In this document: positions 50,350-59,023 of the stretch, one piece after another
How the letters are laid out: each line of letters opens with the position of its first letter
Numbering within the stretch: position 1 is the first letter of the stretch
Assembly: GCA_964237235.1 (NCBI GenBank)
Contig: CAXSGY010000022.1
Coordinates: forward strand, 18,332 to 82,331
Length of the DNA stretch: 64,000 nucleotides
From: GCA-002050365 sp964237235
GTDB taxonomy: Bacteria > Acidobacteriota > Blastocatellia > Pyrinomonadales > Pyrinomonadaceae
Direction: 5' to 3'
Program-made: the position numbers and the translations under genes
Notes under the pieces: generated by a model
What the model was told of the DNA's origin: nothing
The model's input: only the letters and a program-made list of their open reading frames with translations
The model's database searches: none

Positions 50350-51528
50350 ATGAAGAAAAATCTGTTCTATTTTCTTTCGGTTAATCTAACGGCGATTTTA
50401 CTGATCGGCGTTGCGTTCGCGCAGAACGACCGGCGCACGGTTTCCGAAGCTTCGAAATTATATGTGGTTTCCGCGAAAGCCGGCGGCGTAAATTTTGTCG
50501 AAGGCGACGTGACGGTCGCCAGAAGATTCGGCAAAGGCGGCAGACTTTTAAGCGGCGACACGCTCGAAGTCGGCGATAAAGTTTCGACCGGCGCAGGCGG
50601 AAAAGCGGAAATTTTATTAAATCCGGGTTCGTTCGTCCGGCTCGGCGAAAACTCCGATTTTGAATTTGCGACGACTTCGCTCGAAGACTTACAGTTAAAA
50701 TTAACGCGCGGCAGCGCGATGTTTGAAGTCATCACCGACAACCAGTTTTCCTTCGTCGTCAACGCTCCGAAAGCCGAATTCAACATCGTGCAAACGGGCG
50801 TTTACCGCATAGACGTTTTGAACGGCGAAACGAGCCGCATCGAAGTCTGGAAGGGCAAAGCGCAAATCAACGGCGCGGCGGAAGTTATCAAGGGCGGCAA
50901 ACAGGCGACCGTCAGCAACGGGCAGGTCAGCATCGCCAAATTTGACCGCGGCGATAAGGACGCGCTCGAAGCGTTCAGTAAATCGCGCGCCAAAGATTTA
51001 TCGAAAGCGAACGCGCTGCTGCAAAATCGAGCGGTGCGAACGAGTTTGATGAATTCGTTTTATCGAACGCGCTGGAGTTTGTATGATTCATACGGACTTT
51101 GGGTTTATAGCCCGTCTTACAGCGGTTTCTGTTTTTTGCCGTTCGGTTACGGCTGGAATTCGCCGTATGGATATTATTATCACAACGACATTTGGGGCTA
51201 CAATTTGCCGCCGATAATTTACACGTCGCCGTCGGTTACGCAAAATCCGACCAATCCGACCAATCCGACACAGCCGCAGCTTTCCGGTCCGGGAAGAATC
51301 AGAAATACTGTCAAATCTCCGCAGGCTGACGGCAACGCGGCGGAAGATACGAGAATTACGCCGCCCTTCGCCAGAGTGCAGAGACAAATCGGAACAGTGC
51401 GCGACGAGACGGTTTACGCGCCTTCAACGCCGGTCAACGTGCCGGTCACGGTCGCTCCGTCGTCCCCGCCGCCGTCGATAGTTTCGCCGTCAAGCATTCC
51501 GACGACGAGAACTAAAGGCGATCAATAA
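50350..51528 (+). CDS. Exported FecR-domain protein
   Basis: A 392-residue protein from the ATG at 50350, preceded by GGAGG; an upstream ATG at 50287 is less likely. A signal peptide covers ~1-22 (ends GVAFAQ). The FecR-like domain (~45-190) has GKGGRLLSGDTLEVGDKVST, GKAEILLNPGSFVRLGENSD and FNIVQTGVYRIDVLNGETSR. A Tyr/Trp/Pro-rich region follows (WNSPYGYYYHNDIWGYNLPP), then a TNPTNPT repeat and a Pro/Ser-rich tail. It is probably periplasmic or surface-bound; there is no TonB receptor or sigma factor next to it. Confidence 0.85.
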   Translation: MKKNLFYFLSVNLTAILLIGVAFAQNDRRTVSEASKLYVVSAKAGGVNFVEGDVTVARRFGKGGRLLSGDTLEVGDKVSTGAGGKAEILLNPGSFVRLGENSDFEFATTSLEDLQLKLTRGSAMFEVITDNQFSFVVNAPKAEFNIVQTGVYRIDVLNGETSRIEVWKGKAQINGAAEVIKGGKQATVSNGQVSIAKFDRGDKDALEAFSKSRAKDLSKANALLQNRAVRTSLMNSFYRTRWSLYDSYGLWVYSPSYSGFCFLPFGYGWNSPYGYYYHNDIWGYNLPPIIYTSPSVTQNPTNPTNPTQPQLSGPGRIRNTVKSPQADGNAAEDTRITPPFARVQRQIGTVRDETVYAPSTPVNVPVTVAPSSPPPSIVSPSSIPTTRTKGDQ

Positions 51529-51554
51529 ATTTTGAAATTAAGTTTCGACTGAAC

Positions 51555-51587
51555 GGCGGAAGATTCCGAATCTTCCGCCTTTTTTTA
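51555..51587 (+). terminator. Rho-independent terminator
   Basis: GGCGGAAGATT, a 3-base loop and AATCTTCCGCC form a perfect 11-bp stem followed by eight T, 27 bp after the FecR gene stop. It lies at the end of the convergent CPBP gene and is oriented for the + strand. Confidence 0.88.
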
Positions 51588-52505
51588 TTTGAAAAAATGA
51601 AAAAAAGCATCGGTCGGCGGCGGATTATTTTCTAAATATTTTTCGAGATAAGGCTGTAAAATCATCAGAAGCGACTGCGAACCGTTAAGAACCGTGTGCA
51701 ACGCAATGCACGGCAGCAGATTGCCGGTGCGGGCGCGAAGCAGCGTTAGAACCAAACTGAGTATGCAAATTAAAATGATCGTTCCGGGGCTGCCCCAATA
51801 CTGAAAAAAGTGGATAGAGGCAAATAAAACCGACGTAATCAAAACCGCCGCCGGAACGCCCGCGCTTCTTTGAAAAGCCGAATATAAAATGCCCCGGTAA
51901 ACGACTTCTTCGACGAGCGGCGCGGTAAAGGTCGCCAGAAATGAGACGACGTAAACCGCATTGCGCGAGCTTTTTAAAATTCTTATCAAATCGTTTTCCT
52001 GTTCAGGAAGCAGATACAAAATCGCTCCCGACAAAATATAGAATCCGCCGACAATGATAATGCAAGTCCAGATATTGAAACCATTCCAACGCCAGCCGAG
52101 CATTGTCCGAAAAGAATATTTTCTGATTCTCGTGACAACCAGCCACGATAAAATTAAAGTGAAAATATGCGCCGGTATGACGGAGATTAACTGTAATAGA
52201 ATTGCCATCGCGTCGGTTTGAGCAAATTCGAGAATCGCTGCGCGGTCGGCAAAATTAATACTCTGTTTCGATAAATACGGCAGCAAAAAAATGTTCGGAA
52301 AAACGATGATAAAAATGATGCTGGCAATCCAAACGCCAATCGCCGCCAGACTATTCCAGGGCGGATTATTCGGCGCAATCAATTCCGGCGCAACCGGCGA
52401 AACGTCCTGGTTGATATACGGCGAAGGCGGATTTTCGAGTTCGTTCGATTCGTAGTTTTGCACGAAAACGAGTTTAGCTAAAAAAGTTCGAGGTTCAAAG
52501 TTCAA
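51585..52505 (-). CDS. CPBP-family intramembrane metalloprotease
   Basis: A 306-residue membrane protein; the frame opens at 52505 but a GTG at 52466 (VQNYESNELEN) may be the true start. A polar Pro/Asn-rich N-terminus precedes about six to eight helices. The CPBP signature APLVEEVVYRGILYSAFQR (E-E-x3-R), FASIHFFQY and HTVLNGSQS supplies the Glu and His metal ligands. Such proteins (Abi/CAAX-like) cleave or process peptides in the membrane; the substrate is unknown. Confidence 0.88.
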   Translation of the reverse strand: MNFEPRTFLAKLVFVQNYESNELENPPSPYINQDVSPVAPELIAPNNPPWNSLAAIGVWIASIIFIIVFPNIFLLPYLSKQSINFADRAAILEFAQTDAMAILLQLISVIPAHIFTLILSWLVVTRIRKYSFRTMLGWRWNGFNIWTCIIIVGGFYILSGAILYLLPEQENDLIRILKSSRNAVYVVSFLATFTAPLVEEVVYRGILYSAFQRSAGVPAAVLITSVLFASIHFFQYWGSPGTIILICILSLVLTLLRARTGNLLPCIALHTVLNGSQSLLMILQPYLEKYLENNPPPTDAFFHFFK

Positions 52506-52618
52506 GGCTTAAAGTTCCCGAATCTTTTGACATCCGCGGCGCGAGCTTCTGCAAATATTTTCGGAATTTGACCGTTGATTCTGAAACTTTGAACTTTGAA
52601 CCTTGAACTTTGAACCAA
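52486..52618. repeat. Heptad-unit inverted repeat upstream of kdsB
   Basis: The left arm has GGTTCAAAGTTCAAGG, the right arm ACTTTGAACTTTGAACCTTG with TTGAACT/TTGAACC 7-mers, separated by ~65 bp. It has the same 7-mer as the nuoL-nuoM element 45 kb away and overlaps the start of the open frame of the CPBP gene. Confidence 0.72.
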
Positions 52619-52639
52619 ACACGGATAATCTAAAATCCC

Positions 52640-53455
52640 GTGAAGCAAGACGGGAAAAATCCGCCACAAGAAGTTATCGCAATTATCCCGGCAAGACTCG
52701 TTTCGACGCGTCTGCCGAACAAATTACTTTTGCCTTTAGCCGGAAAACCGCTGATTTTGCACACGCTCGAAAAGACGAAACAAGCGAAAAATATCTCGCG
52801 CGTGATTGTTGCCACAGACAGCGTTAAAATTATCAAAATCGTCGAACAAAGCGGCAACGAAGCCGTTTTGACCGCCGCGACGCATCAATCAGGCAGCGAC
52901 CGCATCGCCGAAGTCGCCGCGACGCTTCCCGGCAATTCAATCATCGTCAACGTGCAGGGCGACGAGCCTCTGATTTCTCCGGCAGTTATCGAAAAAGCCG
53001 TCGAAGCGGTTTTGCAAAACGATTCGATTCAGATGGCGACGACTTGTGAAAGAATTGATAATGTCGAAGACGTTTTATCGCCCGATGTCGTCAAAGTGGT
53101 GTGCGATAAGGATAATTTCGCGCTTTATTTTTCGCGCTCGCCGATTCCGTTTCCGCGCGATGCGGTGAAAAAATTCGGTTTATTGGAAACGGCTCTGCGC
53201 GAAGATGCAAATTTAATTTCGACGTTTCGCAAACACACCGGGCTTTACATTTACCGGCGCGAATTTTTGTTGGATTTTACAAAACTGGCGCAAACGAATC
53301 TTGAAAAAATCGAAATGCTCGAGCAGCTTCGCGCGCTGGAGACCGGCGCGAAAATAAAAGTCGTCGAAGTAGCGGAAAAATCAATCGGCGTTGACACGCC
53401 CGAAGATTTCGAGCGGGTGAAAATGATTCTGGAAGATCCAAATTCCAAAATCTAA
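52640..53455 (+). CDS. kdsB: CMP-Kdo synthetase (3-deoxy-manno-octulosonate cytidylyltransferase)
   Basis: A 271-residue enzyme starting with GTG. VIAIIPARLVSTRLPNKLLL is the nucleotide-binding start, VNVQGDEPLISPAVIEKAVE the second motif, and YFSRSPIPFPRD the Kdo-binding part. It activates Kdo for lipopolysaccharide core synthesis using CTP; pyrG, the CTP synthase, lies two genes downstream. Confidence 0.95.
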   Translation: MKQDGKNPPQEVIAIIPARLVSTRLPNKLLLPLAGKPLILHTLEKTKQAKNISRVIVATDSVKIIKIVEQSGNEAVLTAATHQSGSDRIAEVAATLPGNSIIVNVQGDEPLISPAVIEKAVEAVLQNDSIQMATTCERIDNVEDVLSPDVVKVVCDKDNFALYFSRSPIPFPRDAVKKFGLLETALREDANLISTFRKHTGLYIYRREFLLDFTKLAQTNLEKIEMLEQLRALETGAKIKVVEVAEKSIGVDTPEDFERVKMILEDPNSKI

Positions 53456-53466
53456 AACCGAAAATT

Positions 53467-53766
53467 ATGCAGGATTGGATCGGACTTTTATTTTTCATTT
53501 TGCTAATCGTCGGCGCGTTCGTCGGCTTGAAAATTTTGTCGAAGCCGCAAATAAAAAACGAAGAAGAATTCGAGCGCGGCGCAGCGGAAAGCACTTCGGC
53601 GTTGGGCGCGAGTATGAACGCCCTGCAGGAAATTCTCGATCCGGCGGAAGCCAGAGCAAAGGAAGTTAAAGTTCAATTAAAAGAAGGTCGTTACAATAAA
53701 AAGAAACGCGAAGGAAAAGCGAACGGCGACGATTTGAGCGACGATAAAGAGGAAAAAAATGACTGA
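53467..53766 (+). CDS. Single-helix membrane protein, unknown
   Basis: A 99-residue protein with one N-terminal membrane segment (IGLLFFILLIVGAFVGLKIL), a short acidic helix and a Lys/Arg/Glu/Asp-rich tail. It overlaps pyrG by 8 bp, suggesting coupled translation with CTP synthase. I do not recognise the family. Confidence 0.65.
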   Translation: MQDWIGLLFFILLIVGAFVGLKILSKPQIKNEEEFERGAAESTSALGASMNALQEILDPAEARAKEVKVQLKEGRYNKKKREGKANGDDLSDDKEEKND

Positions 53767-55483
53767 GAAAAAAACAAAATATATTTTCGTAACGGGCGGC
53801 GTGGTTTCGAGTCTCGGCAAAGGTTTGGCGGCGAGTTCGATTGGCTGCCTTTTGGAAGCGCGCGGGATGAACGTGCAGATGATGAAGCTCGATCCGTATA
53901 TCAACGTTGATCCGGGAACGATGTCGCCGTTTCAGCACGGTGAATGTTACGTGACCGACGACGGCGCGGAGACGGATTTGGATTTGGGACATTACGAGCG
54001 ATTTACCAACGCGAAATTGTCGCAGGCGAATAATTGGACGAGCGGCAGAATTTATCTGAGCGTGATCGAAAAGGAGAGGCGCGGCGATTATTTGGGGAAA
54101 ACGATTCAGGTGATTCCGCATATCACCGACGAGATCAAAGCCGCCGTGCGCGTCGTCGCGGAAAAAGAAAGACCCGACGTTTTGATCGTCGAAATCGGCG
54201 GCACGGTCGGCGACATCGAATCGCTGCCGTTTATGGAGGCGATCCGGCAAATCGGCAACGAAGAAGGGCGACAAAACGCGATTTTTATACACGTCACGCT
54301 CGTGCCGTATATTGCCGCCGCCGGTGAATTGAAAACGAAGCCGACACAGCATTCGGTCAAGGAACTTCGGGAAATCGGCATCGCGCCGGATATTCTTTTG
54401 TGTCGTTCGGAACATACTTTGTCGCTCGATTTGCGCCGAAAAATCGCTCTGTTTTGCAACGTGCAGGAAAACGCCGTCATTTCCGCGCTCGATGTCAAAA
54501 CGATTTACGAAGTGCCGCTCGCGTTTCACGAACAGGAACTCGACGAATTGATCGTCGAATCTTTGAACTTGACCGAAACGTTTCCGCACGCCGATTTGAA
54601 AAATTGGCGCGAATTGGTTTCGACCATTAAAGAACCGAGCGACGGCGAAGTGCGAATTGCGATTGTCGGCAAATACGTCGAACTCGAAGATTCATACAAA
54701 TCTCTGCGCGAAGCCTTAACGCACGCGGGCGTGGCGAATAATTTGAAAGTAAACGTCAATTGGATCGAATCGGACAGTCTGGTTGACGACGAAAATTATC
54801 AAACCAGATTACAGGATTTCGATGCGATTTTAGTTCCCGGCGGTTTCGGCAAACGCGGCATTTCGGGAATGATTCGCGCCATCAAATACGCCAGAAAATC
54901 AGGCACGCCGTATTTCGGAATTTGCCTCGGAATGCAGACCGCGTGCATCGAATTTGCCAGAAACGTCTGCGGCTTGCGTGATGCCGATTCGACCGAATTT
55001 AACAACGACACGCCGTTTCCGATAATTTTTAAGCTGCGCGATTTGGTGAACGTCGAAGAATACGGCGGCACGATGCGTCTGGGCGCGTGGGAATGCCGAT
55101 TAAAAGAAAATTCGCTCGTCAGAGAAATTTATCGAGGCGCGGAACAAATTTTTGAAAGACACCGGCACCGCTACGAATTCAACCCGGAATTTCGCGCGGT
55201 TTTAGAAAAAGAAGGCTTCGTCTTTAGCGGCATTTCGCCCGACGGGAAATTTGTCGAAATGATCGAATTGCCCGGCGAAGTTCACCCGTTTTTCGTCGGC
55301 TGTCAATTTCATCCCGAATATAAATCGAAACCTTTGAACGCGCATCCGCTTTTCGTTTCGTTCGTCAAAGCCGCGCTCGCCAATCGCCTGAACAGCGAAA
55401 ATTTAGCCGACGACGTTTCGAGCGATAAACGAATCGAAATGCCCGAACGCGCTTCTGTCAGCGAAGAAGAAGAAGTCGAATAG
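53759..55483 (+). CDS. pyrG: CTP synthase
   Basis: A 574-residue enzyme converting UTP to CTP with glutamine. The synthase domain starts IFVTGGVVSSLGKGLAASSI and has KLDPYINVDPGTMSPFQHGE. The amidotransferase domain has PYFGICLGMQTACIEFARN with the catalytic Cys and CQFHPEYKSKPL with the His/Glu pair. Length is usual plus a ~25-residue acidic tail. Confidence 0.97.
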   Translation: MTEKKTKYIFVTGGVVSSLGKGLAASSIGCLLEARGMNVQMMKLDPYINVDPGTMSPFQHGECYVTDDGAETDLDLGHYERFTNAKLSQANNWTSGRIYLSVIEKERRGDYLGKTIQVIPHITDEIKAAVRVVAEKERPDVLIVEIGGTVGDIESLPFMEAIRQIGNEEGRQNAIFIHVTLVPYIAAAGELKTKPTQHSVKELREIGIAPDILLCRSEHTLSLDLRRKIALFCNVQENAVISALDVKTIYEVPLAFHEQELDELIVESLNLTETFPHADLKNWRELVSTIKEPSDGEVRIAIVGKYVELEDSYKSLREALTHAGVANNLKVNVNWIESDSLVDDENYQTRLQDFDAILVPGGFGKRGISGMIRAIKYARKSGTPYFGICLGMQTACIEFARNVCGLRDADSTEFNNDTPFPIIFKLRDLVNVEEYGGTMRLGAWECRLKENSLVREIYRGAEQIFERHRHRYEFNPEFRAVLEKEGFVFSGISPDGKFVEMIELPGEVHPFFVGCQFHPEYKSKPLNAHPLFVSFVKAALANRLNSENLADDVSSDKRIEMPERASVSEEEEVE

Positions 55484-55503
55484 TTCAGATTAGAAACGAA
55501 TTT

Positions 55504-56748
55504 TTATGTGTTCAATCTTGAAGCGGCGTAGCCTAAGCCGGTGGCGACGGAGCTGAAATAATCGGGGCGGAGAATTTTTTCCGCCCCGAAAATCTTGACG
55601 ATTGAACGGTTTATCAAAGGAACCTGCGAAGTTCCGCCGGTCAGCAGAACGCGATTGATTTCAGTTGCTTTGACTGATGCCGCCGCCAGGCATTCGTCAA
55701 TCGAAGTTTCGATATTTTCGACGGTCGCGGCGATCATTCGTTCAAATTCGCCGATTTTAATTTTTTCGCGCAAATCGAGCGGTTTGAATTTTATTTCCGC
55801 CGAAGCGTTTTCCGACAGGTTCTGTTTGGCGGCATCAATCGCGCGGAACAGCTCGAAGCCGTGATAGTGTTCGATTAAATTCAGCACGCGCTCGACATCT
55901 TCCGGTCGGTCGGACGAAGGAAGAATTGATTGCAAAGTATCGCGGTCGCGCTGATTATTTAAAAGATTGATGCGGTGCCACTTGGAAAGTTTGTGAATGA
56001 TGTGCGCGGGAAAAGGCAAAATTTTTCCCAGCGATTTAAATGTTGAACCGGCTCCGAAGCGCGGGGCGAGTTTGTGTTTCATAATCTGCGCGTTCAATTC
56101 GTCGCCGGCTTGGTAAACGCCGCCGACGGCTTTGATGTCGCTCAGGCGGTCAAGGGAAAACGAGCGTTTCGCCGAAGTCTCAATCACGCAGACATCGCTC
56201 GTGCCGCCGCCGATGTCCACGACGCAGATTAATTCGTCAACGCCCGCCGTCGCCTCATATGCCAACGCCGCCGCGACCGGTTCGAGCCAGAAAACGACCT
56301 TTTTAAAGCCCGCGATTTGCGCTGCTTTTTCAAGACGGCTGACGGCAAGTTCGTTAAACTGCACGGGTCTGCCCAAAACCACGCCGTCGAAAGTTTTTGT
56401 AAATTGTCGCTCGGCGTTTCGCTTTAAAATTGATAAAAACTTGGCGACTAAATCTGCGGCGGTCAGCGGACCGAAACCGGCGACCGTCGTGTAATCGAAA
56501 TTGGCTTCGGGCAGAAGCGTCTTGATGCTCAACATCAATCTGCCGCCGATGCCGCTTTCTTCGAGATGATTTAAATACTGATAAACGGCTTCATTGCCGA
56601 TGAAATGTTGCTTTGACTTGGCTGGAAAATAAATAATCGTCGGGTTGCTGATATTGCCGTCGGGAAAATTGGCGAACTTTATTTGCCCGTTTTCAAACAG
56701 CGATGCGAGTGAATTTGAAGTGCCGAAATCAATTCCGATAAACTGCAT
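55504..56748 (-). CDS. Hsp70-like ATPase (YegD type)
   Basis: A 414-residue protein from the ATG at 56748 (MQFIGIDFGTSNSLASLFEN); the frame is open back to 56799. It has the actin/Hsp70 fold: GIDFGTSNS phosphate loop, VVLGRPVQF, VFWLEPVAAALAYEA, VVDIGGGTSDVCVI and VLLTGGTSQVPLI. The substrate-binding domain of DnaK is absent, as in YegD-like proteins. Function is poorly known. It is convergent with pyrG. Confidence 0.88.
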   Translation of the reverse strand: MQFIGIDFGTSNSLASLFENGQIKFANFPDGNISNPTIIYFPAKSKQHFIGNEAVYQYLNHLEESGIGGRLMLSIKTLLPEANFDYTTVAGFGPLTAADLVAKFLSILKRNAERQFTKTFDGVVLGRPVQFNELAVSRLEKAAQIAGFKKVVFWLEPVAAALAYEATAGVDELICVVDIGGGTSDVCVIETSAKRSFSLDRLSDIKAVGGVYQAGDELNAQIMKHKLAPRFGAGSTFKSLGKILPFPAHIIHKLSKWHRINLLNNQRDRDTLQSILPSSDRPEDVERVLNLIEHYHGFELFRAIDAAKQNLSENASAEIKFKPLDLREKIKIGEFERMIAATVENIETSIDECLAAASVKATEINRVLLTGGTSQVPLINRSIVKIFGAEKILRPDYFSSVATGLGYAASRLNT

Positions 56749-56779
56749 TTTTGTTTTAAGCGGTAAAGCTCCGAAATGG

Positions 56780-56807
56780 AAAAGGCGACGTTTGAACATC
56801 GCCTTTT
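56780..56807 (-). terminator. Terminator-like hairpin after the Dps-like gene
   Basis: AAAAGGCGA/TCGCCTTTT form a 9-bp stem with a 10-base loop, and on the minus strand the stem ends in TTTT. It lies between the Dps-like gene and the Hsp70-like gene. Confidence 0.65.
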
Positions 56808-56832
56808 TCGTAAAAAATTAAATTCAAATCGC

Positions 56833-57492
56833 TTAGTCAGCGTGAACCAGAGGAACATCAACCAGATGCTCCGAAATAAACCAGACGTGGCGTTCGTTGG
56901 TACGAATGACATCGCTGACCAGGACATCGTTCGTGCCGTCGTCGCCGTTGTCGTCGGCATCTTTGGCGTATTGCCGACATTCCTTCAAAATAATTTCGTG
57001 CGCTTCAAGCAGGCGCGAAATCTGCACGGGAGCTTCTTCTCTGCCGCGCGGCGGGCGTTCGATGTTGGTTTCTTCGGCAACGTCGCCGCCCATTGCCAGA
57101 GCGATGCCGCCGAGCCTTTGAACGCGCTCGGCGAGAACGTCAATCAATTCGTTCTGTTCTTCGTAATGTTTGTCGAACAGCAGATGAAGCTGATAAAAGG
57201 TATGACCGACGACCTGCCAGTGATGTTTTTTATACATATCGCGGATGGCAATCGTGTCCGCCAGAACCTGATTCAGCGCGTTGACGCTTTTCAGACAAAT
57301 CTGTTCGTCCAAGCCAATCGGCAATTTGACGACCGTGCCGTAATCCTGCAAAATCCGCCCGCGCTGATTTATAATCGGTTCAGCCGCATTTTTATCCGGC
57401 GCGGTCATTGCCGGCTTTTTCTTCGGTGCCGCCGCGCTTTTTGTTTTCGTATTCGTTTTTGTATTCGATTTTTTCTTCGTATCCTTGCTCAT
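56833..57492 (-). CDS. Dps-like ferritin-fold protein with Lys-rich tail
   Basis: A 219-residue protein (ATG at 57492; three codons upstream is another). The N-terminal ~40 residues are Lys/Thr/Ala/Pro-rich, like DNA-binding tails of Dps. The four-helix body has DMYKKHHWQVVGHTFYQLHL, FDKHYEEQNELIDVLAERVQ with the ferroxidase His/Asp/Glu ligands, and a C-terminal RTNERHVWFISEHLV. It probably stores iron and protects DNA under oxidative stress. Divergent from kdsA. Confidence 0.87.
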   Translation of the reverse strand: MSKDTKKKSNTKTNTKTKSAAAPKKKPAMTAPDKNAAEPIINQRGRILQDYGTVVKLPIGLDEQICLKSVNALNQVLADTIAIRDMYKKHHWQVVGHTFYQLHLLFDKHYEEQNELIDVLAERVQRLGGIALAMGGDVAEETNIERPPRGREEAPVQISRLLEAHEIILKECRQYAKDADDNGDDGTNDVLVSDVIRTNERHVWFISEHLVDVPLVHAD

Positions 57493-57640
57493 AAATTCCA
57501 CCTTGTGTTTTTAACCTTGTAAATTCGTTTTCAACTAAATCCGGCGGTCAATTTGCAATGCCCTCGAAATTCAACCGCTTTTGAAAATAAAATAGTCGTG
57601 TAAAATAGAATACACTTCTTATTTTGAGAATCAAACGATA

Positions 57641-58474
57641 ATGACGGAAATTAAATCGAATTCTTTTCAGGTCGGAAACGTAACGTTCGGCGGCGGCAAT
57701 TTAACTTTTATCTTAGGTCCGTGCGTCGTCGAGTCCGCAGATCACGCGCTGTTTATGGCGCAGGAAATTCACGACATTTGTCAGGTCGTCGGCGTTGATT
57801 TCATTTATAAATCTTCGTTCGACAAAGCGAACCGCAGCTCCGGCGAAAGCTTTCGCGGCGGCGGAATGGAACGCGGTTTGGAAGTTCTCGCCAAGGTCAA
57901 AGAGGAAATTGGCGTTCCGGTGATTACCGACGTTCACGAAACGTGGCAAGTTGAAAAAGTTGCCGAAGTCGCCGACATTATACAGATTCCGGCGTTTCTC
58001 TGCCGTCAAACGGATTTACTGGTTGAGTCGGCGCGAACGGGCAAAGCCGTCAACGTCAAAAAAGGTCAATTTCTCGCGCCGTGGGACGCGAAAAATATCG
58101 TCGAAAAATTGCAGTCGGCGGGCAGCGAAAAAATCCTTCTGACCGAACGCGGCGCGAGTTTCGGTTATAACAATCTAGTGGTTGATTTGAGAAGTTTTCC
58201 GATTATGAGAAGTTTCGGAGTTCCCGTCGTTTTCGACGTAACGCATTCGCTGCAACTGCCCGGCGGTTTAGGCAAAGCAACGGGCGGGCAAGCCGAATAC
58301 ATCGAACACTTCGCCCGCGCCGGTGTCGCCTGCGGCGTTGACGCGGTTTTTATGGAAGTTCACGACGATCCGAAAAATGCGCCGAGCGACGGACCGAATC
58401 AATTGCCTTTAGAAAAATTGGAAAAATTGCTGGCGAAGCTCAAGTCTATTCACGAATTGGTTAATGAACAATGA
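57641..58474 (+). CDS. kdsA: Kdo-8-phosphate synthase
   Basis: A 277-residue enzyme condensing arabinose-5-phosphate and phosphoenolpyruvate. FILGPCVVESADHALFMAQE, FIYKSSFDKANRSSGESFRG, TDVHETWQ, QIPAFLCRQTDLLVESARTG and FDVTHSLQLPGG are intact. Its TGA stop overlaps the start codon of the brnT-like gene by 4 bases (ATGA). Confidence 0.96.
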   Translation: MTEIKSNSFQVGNVTFGGGNLTFILGPCVVESADHALFMAQEIHDICQVVGVDFIYKSSFDKANRSSGESFRGGGMERGLEVLAKVKEEIGVPVITDVHETWQVEKVAEVADIIQIPAFLCRQTDLLVESARTGKAVNVKKGQFLAPWDAKNIVEKLQSAGSEKILLTERGASFGYNNLVVDLRSFPIMRSFGVPVVFDVTHSLQLPGGLGKATGGQAEYIEHFARAGVACGVDAVFMEVHDDPKNAPSDGPNQLPLEKLEKLLAKLKSIHELVNEQ

Positions 58475-58746
58475 AGGATATTGTTTGGAATTCACAGAAA
58501 AACAAGACGAATGAAACCAAACACGGAATATCTTTTAACGAGGCTTCGGAAATCTTTTTTGATTTATTGTCTCTGACGGTTGCGGACGACGAACATTCTT
58601 TAGATGAAAGAAGATTTGTGACAATCGGACAAACGAGCGCGGGCAAATTGATCGTCGTTTTTCACACCGAGACGGAAACCGGGATAAGAATTTTCAGCGC
58701 AAGAAAACCGACTAAAACGGAAAGATTGAATTATGAAGAGCATTGA
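58471..58746 (+). CDS. brnT: BrnT-type toxin
   Basis: A 91-residue protein of the BrnT family of RelE-like ribonuclease toxins. KHGISFNEASEIFFDLLSLT, DERRFVTIGQTSAGKLIVVF and RIFSARKPTKTERLNYEE match the family fold and its conserved R-x-x-S-A-R/K-x-x-R-x-Y end. It is read from within the kdsA stop codon and overlaps the next gene by 14 bp. Confidence 0.92.
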   Translation: MKDIVWNSQKNKTNETKHGISFNEASEIFFDLLSLTVADDEHSLDERRFVTIGQTSAGKLIVVFHTETETGIRIFSARKPTKTERLNYEEH

Positions 58747-59023
58747 TTTTAGCAAAGGCGCGAGAGGTAAATATGCGAAGGAGAATCTGCGGGTCGTCGG
58801 AGATAATAAAGAAAAATCATCGTGGGCGATTTGCATAACGAGCGAAGGAAAAAATTTGATTCCATTAAAATTATATGAAGTTAAAATTCACCAAAACCCT
58901 TCAGAAGTCGAAGTTGTTGACGAAACCGATGAAGCCGTAATTTATCCGCTAAACTATTTTCTGTTGATAAATCTCTTAAAAAACGAAGCCGAACTATTGA
59001 GTAAAGTTTCGCTTTCTATATGA
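58733..59023 (+). CDS. BrnA-like antitoxin with an unusual C-terminus
   Basis: A 96-residue protein. The N-terminus MKSIDFSKGARGKYAKENLR matches the start of BrnA-type antitoxins, which follow brnT. The usual BrnA ribbon-helix-helix C-terminus is not seen; instead the protein continues with a beta-rich part (WAICITSEGKNLIPLKLYEV) and FLLINLLKNEAELLSKVSL. It is the expected antitoxin by position. It overlaps the following gene by 4 bp. Confidence 0.7.
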   Translation: MKSIDFSKGARGKYAKENLRVVGDNKEKSSWAICITSEGKNLIPLKLYEVKIHQNPSEVEVVDETDEAVIYPLNYFLLINLLKNEAELLSKVSLSI

